DNA of 64,000 nucleotides from Toxorhynchites rutilus septentrionalis (lineage: Eukaryota > Arthropoda > Insecta > Diptera > Culicidae). The stretch's first letter is position 1. Each line of letters begins with the position of its first letter. Of this stretch, positions 11,257-23,900 are shown piece after piece. The position numbers and the translations under genes are program-made. Under the pieces are notes generated by a model. The model did no database searches. It had not been told where the DNA came from and was given only the letters and a program-made list of their open reading frames with translations. The DNA is taken from the NCBI RefSeq assembly GCF_029784135.1, contig NC_073746.1:105214661-105278660 (forward strand), given 5' to 3'.

Positions 11257-13985
11257 CTCGAGTTTCAACGTTTGTGATGTAAAGAAGTAAATGAAGTTCT
11301 AATGAGCTAATATTTTGCATAGGGTATATTGTCGTGCAAATCAACATTTCGTAGCAAGTTCCGAATGAAAAAACGAAATAACTATTTTTATTGGCACCCA
11401 TACTTTTCGTTTCGTACTCCGAAAAAAAACCCAGAATGCCGACTTTTGACAAAAAAAAATCGAGATGACACTACATCTCAACGTTTCATGCAATTTTAAG
11501 ACATTTGGCATCAAAAAAAAATTCGAAAAACCCCGATTTCCTCTACTCCCACCTTGGGTGATTTTCGATTTTCAAAAAACTCAAACTTTGACCGCTTTAT
11601 GCCACTCTCCCTTAAGTTCGATTGAACAGATATGTTGCATAGGGTGTTTTTTCGGAGTGGTAAACATTTTTTATGGGGTAACTTTTTGAAATTCGAGATG
11701 ACGATTTTCATTGGCACCCTAAAGTACATATTTTCATAAATTCGCTGCCACGTTACGGTCACCGTGACATGGGTTTTCGTGGCCATTATATCACTGCAGA
11801 GAAAAAAATGAACGATTCGACAAAAATGTCCCCGCTGTTAAGCAGCGGTAGTGCCCATAATAACAAAAGGACTTACCACAGGCGGAAGGGTTAATCGCCG
11901 GCTGGAGTTATTACTAACGAAAAGGGTAACCTGCCCCTACGTAGGCGGCCTTGTCCGGTCGTCCGGTATGGTATTGTCGGTCACACGGCAAAGGATTGGA
12001 GTTTTTTTTTTCCCGTGTGGGGCAATTGAGAATGCTATAAAAAATAAAAAACCACGCAAAAAAAACCTTGGTGTTTTTGGACCCGATTATATACAGATTG
12101 AAAAAATATTGTTTCTATATTTCGAATACGTCTTATTTAACCCTCCTATACTCGCATGCAAAATCATAACACGTATACTCGCGCACGTTGTCACAGACCG
12201 AAAATTAAACTTCTCTGTAATGTTGCCATTGTGTATTTTTCAGGTTTCATTGGCATTTATTTGAAGAAGAGGGTATTATTGACTGAAAAAACTCCTGAAA
12301 ATATGTTTTCTTCGTGTTTATTATGTTTTAATAGTCATCTAATTCAGCCTCATCGAAACAGAGTAATTTTTGATACTCCAACACAAATAACGAAATTCGA
12401 ATTTTTCACTGTTATTAATTAAAAGTAAGCAACTGAATATAATTCATGGAAGTATAAAGAGCAATAAAATAACATAAAAACGTATTAATCGATTGTGGTT
12501 TCACTGGAGTAAGAATTGGAACATAGCATAACTGCATGCTCGAAGTAAACATATTTTTTACATTTCATAAAGTTATTCCATGTTTTTCGGGTTTTTTTTT
12601 GATCAAAGAGAAGAATGTATAACGTATTCTAGATAACTACCAGATGATAAAGGTTCTGGAATATAATGTTTGCATATTTCTAATATTCTTTGTCTCTTAA
12701 TTCTTGGTAAACTAAGAATTAATGCCTTTTTTTTAGATGGGGCATAAAAAGATTATATAAACGGATTTCCAGGAACTTCCTTTTCTTTTTCTTGTTTTTT
12801 TTTGTAGATATTGTCCATTATAAAAAAAAATATCCCCGAAACTATAACTGTTAAAAATTACCATAAGCCACCGATTAGTTTATAGTTTACTTTTTACTAT
12901 TCTTCCACAAGTGAAATTCTTTCACAAGTGTGTATATGTATGACCATTATATTTAGCGAATAACTAGATGAAAGTCAAACATTCATATTTTGCTTTTGAA
13001 CGTATGAATCTAACGATGAATATATCGACGAATAGTTAATATAAGAATAGTCCGGTCATTATCTTATGCATTATATTCAATAAATATTCCACGCCACTAT
13101 CATTAATTTGTACATTTCATTCAACAATATTCTAGAATATGAAAAATCGCACTTACTCCTATACTCGTGTCGGTGTGTCAGACCGAAAGTGTTAAAAAAG
13201 TGGCACACGTCCTCTTTGTACCAATACATGCGATACGCTAAACGATGACGAACGACGAATAACGAAGCTAGAGAGAATCGCAAAGTCGTAGTGTTGATAT
13301 TTTCTGAGAAATGAACGAATTATTGATTTCTCGGTCTGACAGACCAATGCGCGAGTATAGGAATGTTAAAGGAAAAATGTGATATTTCAACGTTGAAATC
13401 GGTGAAATTTATTTAGCTATTATAAGTACAATCGAGTAAAAATCGTGAATTTGAATTTTTACCAGGAATTGTTTATAGAGCAATTCCAAACAAAATCGAC
13501 AAATGACAAAACATGAGTATTTTCGATTCGAATGAAAGTTTGTATTCCGTTTGGGTTGGAGGAAATATGAGTTTTCCAGAGCATTTGAAAATTTTTGACT
13601 CAAGTGTAACTTTCGAAAAGTCCGTATCAATTTAAGTGAGAGAAATATTTTATTATTTTTTATCTTAAAAAACTATCAGTCCTACCGAAATAGGGTCTTA
13701 GAAAGAGTTATAGAGTATTGGTGTATTGGTGTATTGTAGTATTGGTAAACCCGAGAAAAATATACACCGAGAAAACAAATTAGTACTTTTTTCTATTTAC
13801 AAAAAAAACATTAATTTATAATAACTAAGATACATATTTTTAGATTTTTTAAATTTTTTTCATATATAATAGAAGTCATGTAGAAAATTTAAAAAATGGG
13901 TACAAGATGATAAAACTAATTTCGAAATTTTGTATGTTAACAATCATTTTTAGCCAAAAATTATGAATTCTGATGTGATTGAAAA
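11257..13985 (+). repeat. Tandem segmental duplication, copy 2
   Basis: This is the second copy of 7983-11256, ending near GATTGAAAA at 13985. It lacks the 610 bp corresponding to 8768-9376; the breakpoint at about 12036 reads CTATAAAAAATAAAAAACC. It retains the 62 bp missing in copy 1. Single-base differences include AACTAGATG for AACTAAATG and CACCGAG for CACCAAG. Confidence 0.9.
12141..13365. mobile_element. TTAA-flanked MITE, piggyBac-like, copy 2
   Basis: It has the same 1225-bp length and ends as the element at 9472-10696, flanked by TTAA at 12137-12140 and 13366-13369. It was copied by the tandem duplication and not by transposition, because the surrounding DNA is duplicated too. Confidence 0.65.
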
Positions 13986-14029
13986 CAATTTCCTTTCCCG
14001 CCCAGAATTTATTTTGCGTTATCACATTC

Positions 14030-15150
14030 ACGTTTTCTTACTAACCGCACGTTCATAGGTCCAATCGCAGAACTGATTGATCTTCTAATCTACCCTTTAA
14101 AATTATTTTTTACTATAAAATTTCAGTACTTCTACAAAAACTCGACATTACAATATCAGATTAATTTCAGACACAATTCTCGTGCAAGATTTTTCATTCA
14201 CTTGCAAATAACATGTTTCTCCGTTACATGGAATAAATGTTCGATACAGAAAATATGATAGAATGAAGGCAGCCCTAAATCGTACAATTCCTTTCTTTTA
14301 TCAACATATTCGGCGATCCACTTTATCTAGATAGAAGACGATATAGGAGTGCGTTTTATTACATTAAAATCCATTTCCACTTTCGAACGAAGATCAATTT
14401 CGTTATCGCAAACGTCATATGGACTAACAACGCTTGTCAATATGTAATTGTAGAACACATGCGAATTTGATTTTTTTGAATTTTCCCATTTTTCTTCAGA
14501 GTTTTCCGAAAAATTTCAATTGTCATGTTTGGTTGGAATATGTGTCTTATTTTTTGGAACCCTCTCTCCATTCCAGAGAAGGGAGGGGTGTCATACCATC
14601 ATAGAAACATTTCTCGTACCCAAAAACCCTCACATCACAACTTTGGCTCCATTCGCTTGATTAGTTTTCAAGTTATGCAGAAATTTGTGTTTCATTTGTA
14701 TGGGAGCCCCCTTTTTCCCTCCACATGCCAAATATGGCTCAATTTGCTTGATTAGTTCTCGAGTTATGCAGACATTTGGGTTTCATTTGTATGGGAGCCC
14801 CCCTTTAGAGAGGGGCAAATTTAGTTTCGTTTACTTGATTAGCTCTTGAATTATGCATAAATGTATGCTTCAATTGTATGGCAGTCTCCCCCCTCAGAGA
14901 GAGGGGAGGAGTGTCTATTCGCCATATAAACGTTTCGTGTCCCCTAAAACCTTCGCATGTCAAATATGGCTCCATTTGCTTGATTAGTTTTCGAGTTATG
15001 CAGAAATTTATGTTTCATTTGTATGGCAGTTCCCCCTTAGAAAAGGGGGTTGAGTGACTAACCACCGTAGAAACATTTATTATACCCTAAAACCTCCAAA
15101 TGCCTAATTTGGTTTCATTTGTATGGCAGAGATATATTTTAATATGTTTG
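14030..15150 (-). mobile_element. Helentron-like non-autonomous repeat, copy 1
   Basis: In minus orientation this shares with 21200-21905 and 51905-52942 the blocks CAGTTCTGCGATTGG, TTCTATCATATTTTCTGTAT and repeated units of roughly 130 bp with CTCTCTNAGGGGGG and TGTATGGCAG words (14560-15130). No gene is present. The class rests on the 52.2 kb copy, which shows the ends. Confidence 0.5.
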
Positions 15151-15159
15151 TCGTGTTAT

Positions 15160-15874
15160 ACCACCATGTCCAAAAAAAATTATCAGTTTGCTTATAATTT
15201 TCAACAACTTTTATAAAACGCATCATTATGCTTAAAAAATATATTTAGGAGTTAAAACATTTGAAGACATGTGGGTTATTACAAAACATAGCGTTCGAAT
15301 CAGAAATACAAGTTTATAAAATCAGCATTTTTAATTCGATTTCATTTTGAATTACACTTTTGCAGCGGAATTAAGAAAGATAGAAGTTGGGTGTCAAAAA
15401 ACAAATTATAGAGCGGCTTAAGAGCTTTAATTTGATTAATAGAAACAACCAAGTTTGTTATGAATTTTCGTGTTAAAATTGATAATAACACCTTCAAAAC
15501 CACTATCTTTTAATTGTTTTACTTCGAAAATGTTATTTGAAACCACTAATTTGGATGTTTCACAACTGTTTCCTGTAATAAATCTTCTCATCTTCCAAAT
15601 AGAAGCAACAGAATCGTCCTTCGTAGCGTACTTTTTGAAGTCGATCCAGTTTAATGCAAACAGATCCCAGAACAATAAAGAAGTTCAATAACTCTGTCAT
15701 TGTTGATATTCGACCAATTTTTGATTTTGATTTTGAAGTTTCTTTCATCAAATATGAGAGGTTCAAAGAGATTCTGGATATTTTTTTTTTCATGTGAGAA
15801 AGGTATTTTATGAATTTAAGGGGAGGAGTCAAACATGAAATTCCTCTCTTTTATTCAAAAAACAAAAAAAATAA
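15160..15874. other. Repeat Y scrap and unassigned DNA
   Basis: From 15160 to about 15300 the text follows repeat Y (GTCGTGTTATACC, then TTTTCAACAACTTTTATAA). From 15430 to 15830 overlapping frames exist on both strands, but none resembles a known protein. Confidence 0.4.
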
Positions 15875-18076
15875 TAGGAGGTTGTGTCAAAGATACGACC
15901 GTGTTGTTGACGTAGAACTAAGCTGTTATTATTTATAAGTCGCTTGTTTATACCTTCTGATATTATTCTATAGTGCTGTGAAATTTTAGAAACAACTGCT
16001 TAGTAGAATAATTTATTTTTTCATTTTTTTATAAATTCGTTTATTTTTACAGGCTCAGTTACATAAGTTTAAAGGAGCCGAAATCTTAAATATATTTTTA
16101 AAACTATATATATATGAACAATTTTCTTAAATCTATGGTTAGTAATGTGGGAAACCGATTACTCGTGGTGGACTCGAGATTAAAAGGGTGACATTTTCTC
16201 AGGAAAAGGATGGGGTATAAGGAAATTATTACAATGTTGATAATCACACACACTCAATTCTTAAATCTATTCGTACATCTGTTGTGAATTTACATTTCAT
16301 TCTCCTGTTTATAGCGAGAATGAAATGTAAATTCACAACAGATGTACGAATAGATTGAAGAATTGAGTGTGTGTGATTATCAACATTGTAGTAGAATAAT
16401 CTCTGAAATGTTTTTTCATTGTAGAATTAGTTGACGATAATTGATTGATGATTCATTCTTGCCCTCGCAGAACAATACACCAGCTGATCATATGTCGCAA
16501 TTAATTTCATGTCAGTGTATTGAAAATTTACGTTGAACGCTATTCCGGTGGCCTTTTTCGCAATTGACATAAACTCGGCTACAGTCGATTATATACATGT
16601 TGCACCAGCATCATTATTCCACATCTCATAACTACATCAATGTATCTAACTACTAGGAAAATAAACACTTCTCATCATTTTACGTTATTCTCAAAATTCG
16701 ATTCTGTTTATATCACTGGCCTCGAAAAAAGTTGCATTACTTTCTCATGCTCGAGATAAGAGCAGCTGCCACCCTTAGTGGAGGAAATTTTTCTACTGGT
16801 GAGCGAAACCTAATCACATACAATATTCCAGAACGACATTTACTTTCTTGGTATCTAAACAAGCGAAATAAACTCTTTTTGTTAATATCAACAATCTCGA
16901 AAATAGTAGCATTGCTTTCTTACGATCAAAATTAGCGCAATCCTAGTTAATGGCAGTTTTGCGACTGGCACGCGAACCCAAATAACTTATAACATTCCAG
17001 TACGACATTCAAGATGCTTGGTATTCCCCAAATGATTTTTTGGCACACAACCTTAATGCCTGCTTCGCCATAACGTCAGTTTAATGCATTCATGCAATGT
17101 CAAAGGCACCAACAAAACAAAACAAAATAAACAATGTTAACTGCTTGGAAAAAGACTGAATTATGCCACACAGCTCGACTCTGCTGTTTTACCCATCGAT
17201 GCGAATTCGCTGATGAGTTTGTCAATAGCGACCGCCTTCACCACCAGTGGTTACAGCCTGGGTAACGGCGCTTACATTTTCGACCAACGCGCCGAAGTTG
17301 CCTACTTCGCTGTTGTTCGATGCGGTGTCACTCGCGAAGGCTTGGTTCAGTGCAAGCGCTTTTCACTGCACCAACATCGCGTGCTTCACTAGATGACGCT
17401 TGCCTTGAAATTTGATTGCCCCTTCGTTCGCTTTTTGCAGTGCTCGAGGCAGCCTTTCTCTTCTTCTTGCTCATCACACACTTCGCGAAGCGTCCATTTT
17501 ATGACGCGGAATAAAAAACACACGATACGAATAACGCCAAAAACGAACTGAAAAAACCACACGAAGATATCCAAGTTGGATTACCACAGATGGGGTCCAA
17601 TCTTATATCGAAGCGCAGCAAAAGCAAAGTGAACTGGATTGCTCAACAGTCCGATGCCGAATGAAAATTTGCCTCAGCGAGATCCACTGTTTATACTCTA
17701 GGCAAGTATTCCCTTTCATCGTTCTTCTTTTCCTTCGTTCACGGAGACTTTAAATCCTACGATTTCACCTTCGTTGGTCGTCGATAAGTTGCTCGTTATT
17801 GATAGCTCTGTTCGGGAAAGCACACAAATGGACAGAACAAATGTATGAGAAAATGGAAACGCTTAAAGTTTTCATGTATTTTAACCATTAACAAACCAGG
17901 AGATTCTAATGTATAGCATATTAAACAAATGTTAGGTAATTTCCGATTCGTTTACTATGTAAATCACCAAAATCCGTTCGCGGCAAAAATAGTTATTAAT
18001 GTTAACTTTATTTCATAAAAACGTGACCTGTTTTCTGATTTGACACCCTTAATGAAAGACGTAGTTCTACGTCAAA
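15875..18076 (-). repeat. Dispersed repeat Z, copy 1
   Basis: The left end (AGGAGGTTGTGTC, 15878) and right end (GACGTAGTTCTACGTCA, 18058-18074) correspond in inverse to 28915 and 27656. Shared inner blocks include the inverse of 28680-28745 at 16400-16480 and CAGCGAGATCCACTGTTTATA at 17674. Two imperfect tandem units of about 165 bp lie at 16720-17040. A LINE tail interrupts it at 16013-16388. The stretch 17100-17570 has no recognisable protein. Confidence 0.6.
16013..16388 (-). mobile_element. LINE 3' end with 74-bp inverted duplication at its 5' side
   Basis: The sequence at 16021-16304 matches the 3' UTR of the LINE fragment at 63340-63620 (ACAGGCTCAGTTACAT, AAAGGAGCCGAA, CCGATTACTCG). 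At its 5' side 16231-16304 is followed after 11 bp by its near-perfect inverse (16316-16389, one mismatch seen). The whole insertion lies between direct copies of TAGTAGAATAAT at 16001-16012 and 16389-16400. It resembles a 5' inversion made during target-primed reverse transcription. Confidence 0.8.
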
Positions 18077-18229
18077 ATGTATAAAAAGCAAAAAAAAAGT
18101 TTAAAAAATTTGACACGATTATATACAGTGCAAATAAATCGGAGACTGTATCTAATTGTATAATCGAGTCCGCCCTATATATGATGACTCGGGACCATCG
18201 GAGGGATTGGTTTGGACAATTTAAAAGTG

Positions 18230-18856
18230 GTGATTTTAGTGTTTAAGACAAAAAAGCATTCGGGTCAACTTTGTAGACGAAGAATTAAAGATATTACTCG
18301 ATCAAGATTCTTGTCAAACGATAACAGAGCTTGCAAAATCATTGGGAACAAATCGACAAGCTATTATTGAGTGACCCATAGAATATATCCAAAACCAAGA
18401 AAATTATGTTCCATATGAATTGAAAGCGAGAGATTTTGCATGTCCGAAGAGTTGGTTGAACGTCACAAAAGGAAAACTTTTTTTGCATCGAATCATTACC
18501 GGGGACAAACAATGATTATGCGACCAGACACGAGTCGATAATATTCCACCATGACGGCCTCATGTTGCTGTTCGAGGTCGAAAATGTTTGGAAAAGCGGA
18601 TGGTCTTGCCCCTTCCGACAATTTGTTTAGATCGATGCAGAACGCTTTGAGCGGAATACGCTTTAATTACGGATGGTGTAACAAAAAAAAATGGCTGGAT
18701 TCAAAAGATAAACGTTTTATTCGCGACGGAGTCTGTAAATTAACAGAAAGAAGGGAAAAAGCAGTGGCTAGCAATGGTCAATACTTTCAATAATGTATTC
18801 ATTCATTTTATTATTTAAATAAAAAAACGGACCAAATCAAGTTGTACACCTAATAA
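18230..18856 (+). pseudogene. Decayed DD34D mariner transposase and right terminus
   Basis: Recognisable pieces in order are a linker region (DEDSCQT-like, then a second helix-turn-helix region with a VPYEL match) at 18230-18430, the first catalytic region (ITGDEQW-like, 18500-18520), and the C-terminal part from 18600 to 18793 (LAPSDNLFRSMQNALSGIRF and VASNGQYFQ). Stops and frame changes separate them. The third catalytic Asp is visible in LAPSD. The right terminal repeat TTGTACACCTAATAA ends near 18856; the left end is not seen. Inactive. Confidence 0.75.
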
Positions 18857-20710
18857 GTACTCACAACTTTTGCAAAGAAATAATGCCCTCCAGAAGTTCT
18901 GTGTATTCCCCCCCAGAACAGATCCGTTCCAACGCACAACTTCCCACGGGAAAGCATTAGATGAACCCACCCGAACAAATCAGACCAATCCCGCACTCGT
19001 TATTCATTTCCGGAGTACAGCATCCAAAACACGTTAACGAAAATGAAGGATTTCCTCCGGCTTCCTTTGCGACGGTTTTCTTCCCACAGGCTCACCGTTG
19101 TATCGATGGTTTTATCCCTGGATTGTCTCGCCTACACCCGGGGCCGGATGCTTCAATCAATATCATCACACTTCACTTTCTACGGATGAATAGCACCTCG
19201 TCTCCTCTGGGGGGGAACGGGAACGGTTTTACCGGATCATCACGATTTTTCGCTCCGTTTTCATTTCGCGTGCTGGAAATTGATCGAGGAAGTTTTCCAT
19301 TTCTCTCGAAGTGACACATGGGAGGGGTTTGATTTATAATTCCATGATGACTTAGGAGAACGTCCAAAAATACAATTGTTTGCACTTATTCGTAGATGAT
19401 TACTCTGCAAGAAAATTCGCAGGACATTCATTTCTTCCGTTGTGTCTTACTAACGAATTTCCCTCATCTCGATATTATTCATCGTGAGAAATATAGTACA
19501 CATGCATGCACGACGGATGTTCCGTGTCAGTAGGTTAATTTCCTTTCATGCCACGAGACTCAACATACGGTGAAACCCACATAATCCGGATTGAGTTCTC
19601 GTACCGATATTGGTGCCGAGCGAAATTCGGCCCGGAAAAAGCTTGCTGTTACAGTTCGGGAGAAGTTCTCCATGAGAGTAACAAGAAGAGTGTTGATTTT
19701 TTCTCTGAGAATAACATTTTCCGAGACGATGAAAACGAGGTGAATCGCTGCTCTCGTGTGAAATGTTTTGATAAACCCAATCAGCTGATTGCGTTCGGTA
19801 AGAGAAAACTCTTTCGGAGCACAGTGGGTACTCTTCGAAGATTCATTTGCTGGAGAGAACACGAGAAACCATTTGATTCATTCGCTAACAAGAGAGGAGT
19901 TCATCAATTGAACACTGGCGCTAGTAGCGTATAGCTTGTTCAGGATAGCTAGAATACGGAATTCGGATCGAAAAATTATTCACAATCCCTTATTTTATTC
20001 AGGGCTATTTAAATTACCATATTTGAGTCATTATGCACAACATGCCAATAACTGTTGCTTTTAGCATGTAGCTCTTTGTTCTGGATTTTTTTATTCACAA
20101 TTTTGGCGTACAACCGGAAAGAAAGCTTTTCATGCCGGACAGCATAACGCCAATGAGTGATTTGAAAGAGTCATGTTTGTCAAATGAAAAGTCATGGATA
20201 TAGACATTTTGCTTACTTTCATAATTGTGTAATACAAATACTGAACTCCCGTTCCATCAAGAGACTCATGACTCTTTCGATTTGATAATATTAAAGTTTC
20301 ATGACGTTCTCTGTCATTGTTGAATGTCAGTTGCAAAATCACTTGTCATTAATATTGGAAAGAAACTGACTCAAAATTTCATAGTTGGAATTATTAAAAT
20401 AGATCTTCATCCTGCCAGCACAATCGAAGCTCAAAGGAACATGAAGTAGATACGTTACGGCATAATGCAACATTTTAGTAATATATTTAATGCACACCAC
20501 TCTGACCCTGAAGCAAACTCTGGCATTCGTAAATTTCGGTATCACGTCTTCTTCAGACGTTGAAAAAAACTGCGGTTTTGTGCTGCAGATACTGCACCAC
20601 ATTCGCCTTCAACCGAATTTTCCAGTAACAGAAAACTGCGGATGTGGGCATTAAACTCATCCTAGTAAAAGCTTTTTGTTTTTTGAGTTCTGAACAGCAT
20701 TAAGGTAATA
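18857..20710. other. Unassigned, partly GC-balanced DNA
   Basis: 18900-19930 is less AT-rich than its surroundings and shows none of the dispersed repeats, which would fit single-copy intergenic or intron DNA. Pyrimidine-rich text and TTTCCCACAGG (19085) do not define an exon. 20110-20600 contains short inverted words around TCATGACTCTTTC. No gene is supported. Confidence 0.35.
19548..19934 (+). CDS. Unsupported open frame, 128 codons
   Basis: An ATG-started frame of 128 codons in non-repetitive DNA. It is basic, contains 5 Cys and several FxN/RR words, and matches no family I know. The opposite strand is open for 100 codons over the same span, which argues that the openness reflects base composition. 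Listed because it is among the longer frames outside transposons; probably not a gene. Confidence 0.12.
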   Translation: MPRDSTYGETHIIRIEFSYRYWCRAKFGPEKACCYSSGEVLHESNKKSVDFFSENNIFRDDENEVNRCSRVKCFDKPNQLIAFGKRKLFRSTVGTLRRFICWREHEKPFDSFANKRGVHQLNTGASSV

Positions 20711-21154
20711 TTATATTATCAGGCACGTAGCGTAACCGGCACGGCACGTTTCATGCAAGACAAACATTATTGCGTGTGTTTCAAATGTGTATGCGTATAT
20801 ATAGCGGAACGGCTCCAGACATACACAGCACGTTTCAGACAAATGCATAAAGGAATTCTCGAAAAGAATATTTTGCCGGTCCCGGGCACGAACTGCACGG
20901 GCGAGCAGCACCATACATACAAATCAAACGTCGAAGATCGTGGTATGGATGCGTTCGTCGCTCTTCGGTACGACATCGGTTCAATCACCAGTAGCTACGC
21001 TTGGCTCAATTTCGTCAACGCGAATTTACTCTCCCGCTCCGTCTGCGCTGCCTGTCCGTACAGAGAAGTTGCTATGCCTGATAATACGAATACATTATGT
21101 ATTTGTCTGTCCGTGTCGGTACGTGCCGTTTACGCTACGTGCTGGATAATATAA
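20711..21154. mobile_element. Inverted-repeat MITE, CACGTAGCGTAA ends
   Basis: The left TTATATTATCAGGCACGTAG at 20711 is mirrored by the right CTACGTGCTGGATAATATAA to 21154, with the match continuing inward through GCGTAA.CGGCACG. The 444-bp element is GC-richer than its flanks. Frames on both strands are not conserved proteins. No target duplication could be fixed, so the superfamily is unknown. Confidence 0.6.
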
Positions 21155-21199
21155 AACGGCCTTTGCTTGAGGAATGCCGTTTGTGCACCAGCAGATATG

Positions 21200-21905
21200 T
21201 ACTAGAGAGAAACAGATTTGGAATTTTATCAATTTTGGGATAGTCACATAGCAAATGGAACGAAATTTGGCATGTGGAGGTTTCAGGGTGCAATAAATGA
21301 TTGGTGGTTAAATACTCCTCCCCCCTCTCTAAGGAGGGGGAGCTGCCATACAAATGCGAAATAAATTTCTGCATAACTCGAAAACTAATCAAGCAAATGG
21401 AGCCAAATTTGACATGGGAAGGTTTTAGGGGACACGAAACGTGAATAGACACTCCTCCCCTCTCTCGGATATTAATAAGCGTTGTTAGTCCATTTGATGT
21501 TTGCGGTAGCCAAATTGATCTTCGTTTGAAAGTGGAAATGGGTTTTAATGTAATAAAATGTACTCTTATATCGTCTTCTATCAATATAAATAAAAATCGA
21601 TCGCCGAATGTGCTGATAAGAGCAAAACTCGAGAAAGGAATTGTCCGATTTAGGGCTGTCTTTATTCTATCATATTTTCTGTATCAAACATTTATTCCAT
21701 GAAACGGAGAAACATGTTATTTGCAAGTGGATGAAAAATTTTGCACGAGAATTGTGTCTGAAATAATCTGATATTATAATGTCGAGTTATTGTAGAAGTA
21801 CTGAAATTTTAAAGTAAAACATAATTTTGAAAAGTAGATTAGAAGATCCATCAATCAGATCAATCAGTTCTGCGATTGGGCCATGAACACACAGAATGAC
21901 GCTTG
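21200..21905 (+). mobile_element. Helentron-like non-autonomous repeat, copy 2
   Basis: It carries the same blocks as 52218-52942: CTCTCTAAGGAGGGGG-type unit, then CGATTTAGGGCTGTCTTTAT (21638-21660), TTGCAAGTGG, and CAGTTCTGCGATTGG (21868-21882). The characteristic 3' end GGGTCAGCTAG is absent, so the copy is 3'-truncated. The 149-codon minus-strand frame over its left part is composition-driven. Confidence 0.5.
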
Positions 21906-23640
21906 GGATTAGCAAATCATTCTCGTTGTGCAATTTTCGGTGATTCGAGCTCTAAATGGTCAATAACGACGCCGGCCACGTCCTTACTGACCAGGGGAAA
22001 GGAAGAAATGTTAGTATGATATTCACCGCCCGAAGGCCAGAAGGGTCGCCTGTATAGCGTGGTTCCCTAGCGTTTATCATGGAAGGGATAGTTGTTAGTG
22101 GGAATGGTTAAGAAAAATCAGAATTCACTGCGGTAAGTGATGTGATTATGTGAACACGAACTATCGACCACACAACGAAACAAAATTGTTTATCGAAATT
22201 CAATTGCGATGTCAGAGAACTAGCTGTGGGAAGCCTGAGAAGGTAACCTAGAGACCGAGCGATCTCGAAATCCAAAAAGACCGAAAATATATATGTATAT
22301 ATTGTTATTCATCGCACGTATTTTTTATTGAACTCCAATTGTGATAGCGGAGAGTGCCCTTTGGGAAATCTGAAAAGGTAACACAGAGAACTCCTCTCGA
22401 ATCATTCGAACTGGAGCATATTCTTCATCCAATCGCGTCGACGGCCGCTTAATGAATCGCGATGTATGGATTAAACTATAACATTTAAGAATTTCTGATT
22501 TTAGATTTTAAATACCGCATTTAAATTTTTGAAATTTTTGGAATTCAAAGGTTCTGTTACCGTCGCTCCCCCACTAAAGACAACACCTCGATCCTTCATA
22601 TCCAATAGATGAATTCGTTATAAATTGAACACACAAATTTAACTGTATGTTTTTAACCGTTTGAGTAAATAATCTGAAATTGAGAGTGAGAAATTGTGAG
22701 TGAACCAATATACTTCCAAGTATATTTTTTTTATCTGTGTCACCTGTGTCAAGAGTTTCTCAGCACTACATACAGTACATACAATTATGTCCTCGAAACA
22801 GTAATTCACGAAAAAAAATAGAATGTTCACAATGAAAATTACGAAGCTCCTCATCGATTCATCGCTATGCCACCATGTATCATGAAATAAAGTTTGTAAT
22901 ATGCAACAGAGAAAAATGATCTTCAAAAATTCATTTTAATTCGTATATTTTTGAAACTCTCAGGGAATAAAAACACATATTAGCTTTGTTTTTACAAAGT
23001 TAGTTATTGTTATTGGTCCTCTTTGCCTAGACTAAATGCCAGCACTTTGGACTGAACGCTACCCATCAAAACCTGTGCAACAGTTGCGCCATGATTCTTA
23101 AGCTTGTTTTTCAACCCTTCACAATTAAGACAAATTTACGCGAATTTTTGCCAACTTTTTTGCCAACCAATCAGAATGAATCGCGGGATCTCTTGCGAAA
23201 GAGCGAAAAAAGATAGAACTTCCCAAGCTTTTGCTGCGAAAAAAGTTGATGGGTCTGAGCCTAGGGGCACGGTCGGGATCTTCACATAGGACTGTGATTG
23301 TCTGTAGTAATTGCATTTAAATTGAGTTTTTCATTGTTCAAAATCTGTATTTTTTTTCTCTTTTGATACATCAAATTGATGCCCTGGATAAACCGTTCTG
23401 TATGTACTTGTAACCTAACGTGGTAGAAATCGGTACCGCATTCTGTTCAAAAATGTACATAAAAATACCATTAAAGCCATTACTACCCTTTTCTTCTGTT
23501 TATTCAATCATGGAGAAGAAGACAAAGAGTCATCATGTATCATTTTTCAACACAAGTCATAATAGTTAAGACCTACATAAATATAAGCCTGAGTCAAATC
23601 AATCTATGACTACAAAAATATATTATAGATAAAAATATCA
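21906..23640. other. Unassigned DNA with two 65-bp imperfect repeats
   Basis: The units at about 22195-22255 and 22330-22395 share CAATTG.GAT, GGGAA..CTGA and AAGGTAAC in the same order, which suggests a degenerate tandem pair, perhaps from an LTR or untranslated region. No coding gene is visible in the rest. Confidence 0.35.
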
Positions 23641-23699
23641 TTATCTCCTTCGTGACCACGTTGTCCGGAACATTAACTTTATAGCCCTGTAAGATCGCG

Positions 23700-23895
23700 A
23701 CTACTCAAGCTATCATAACCTGATTTACGATCTTCTGAATCAGCAGCCATTTAAATTCATTTATTGCATTTTTACATAACCAAACAACATACTCGATATT
23801 GTGATATCCTGGACCACAATTACACAAATTGTTAGTAGTGAAACCTATACGATAAAAAATGAATTGAGCACAAATTGATTGGACAATATACAATA
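23700..23895 (-). pseudogene. LINE ORF2 C-terminal knuckle fragment
   Basis: The minus-strand translation contains NNLCNCGPGYHNIEYVVWLC, aligning with the Cys-His knuckle of the LINEs at 3709-4212, 36024-36776 and 63675-64000. It is diverged and short, and represents an older family member. It stops just before the mariner at 23901. Confidence 0.6.
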
Positions 23896-23900
23896 TAATA

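Noticed and set aside
11851..12264. 137-codon frame in the tandem copy
   Set aside because: The frame is created by the deletion junction near 12036; the matching region of copy 1 is not open.
17100..17570. Host gene on the minus strand
   Set aside because: Short Lys/Ser-rich pieces looked protein-like, but stops occur within about 50 codons and the stretch lies inside repeat Z.
21135..21584. 149-codon minus-strand frame
   Set aside because: It covers a Helentron-like repeat whose other copies at 14030 and 52218 do not keep the frame.
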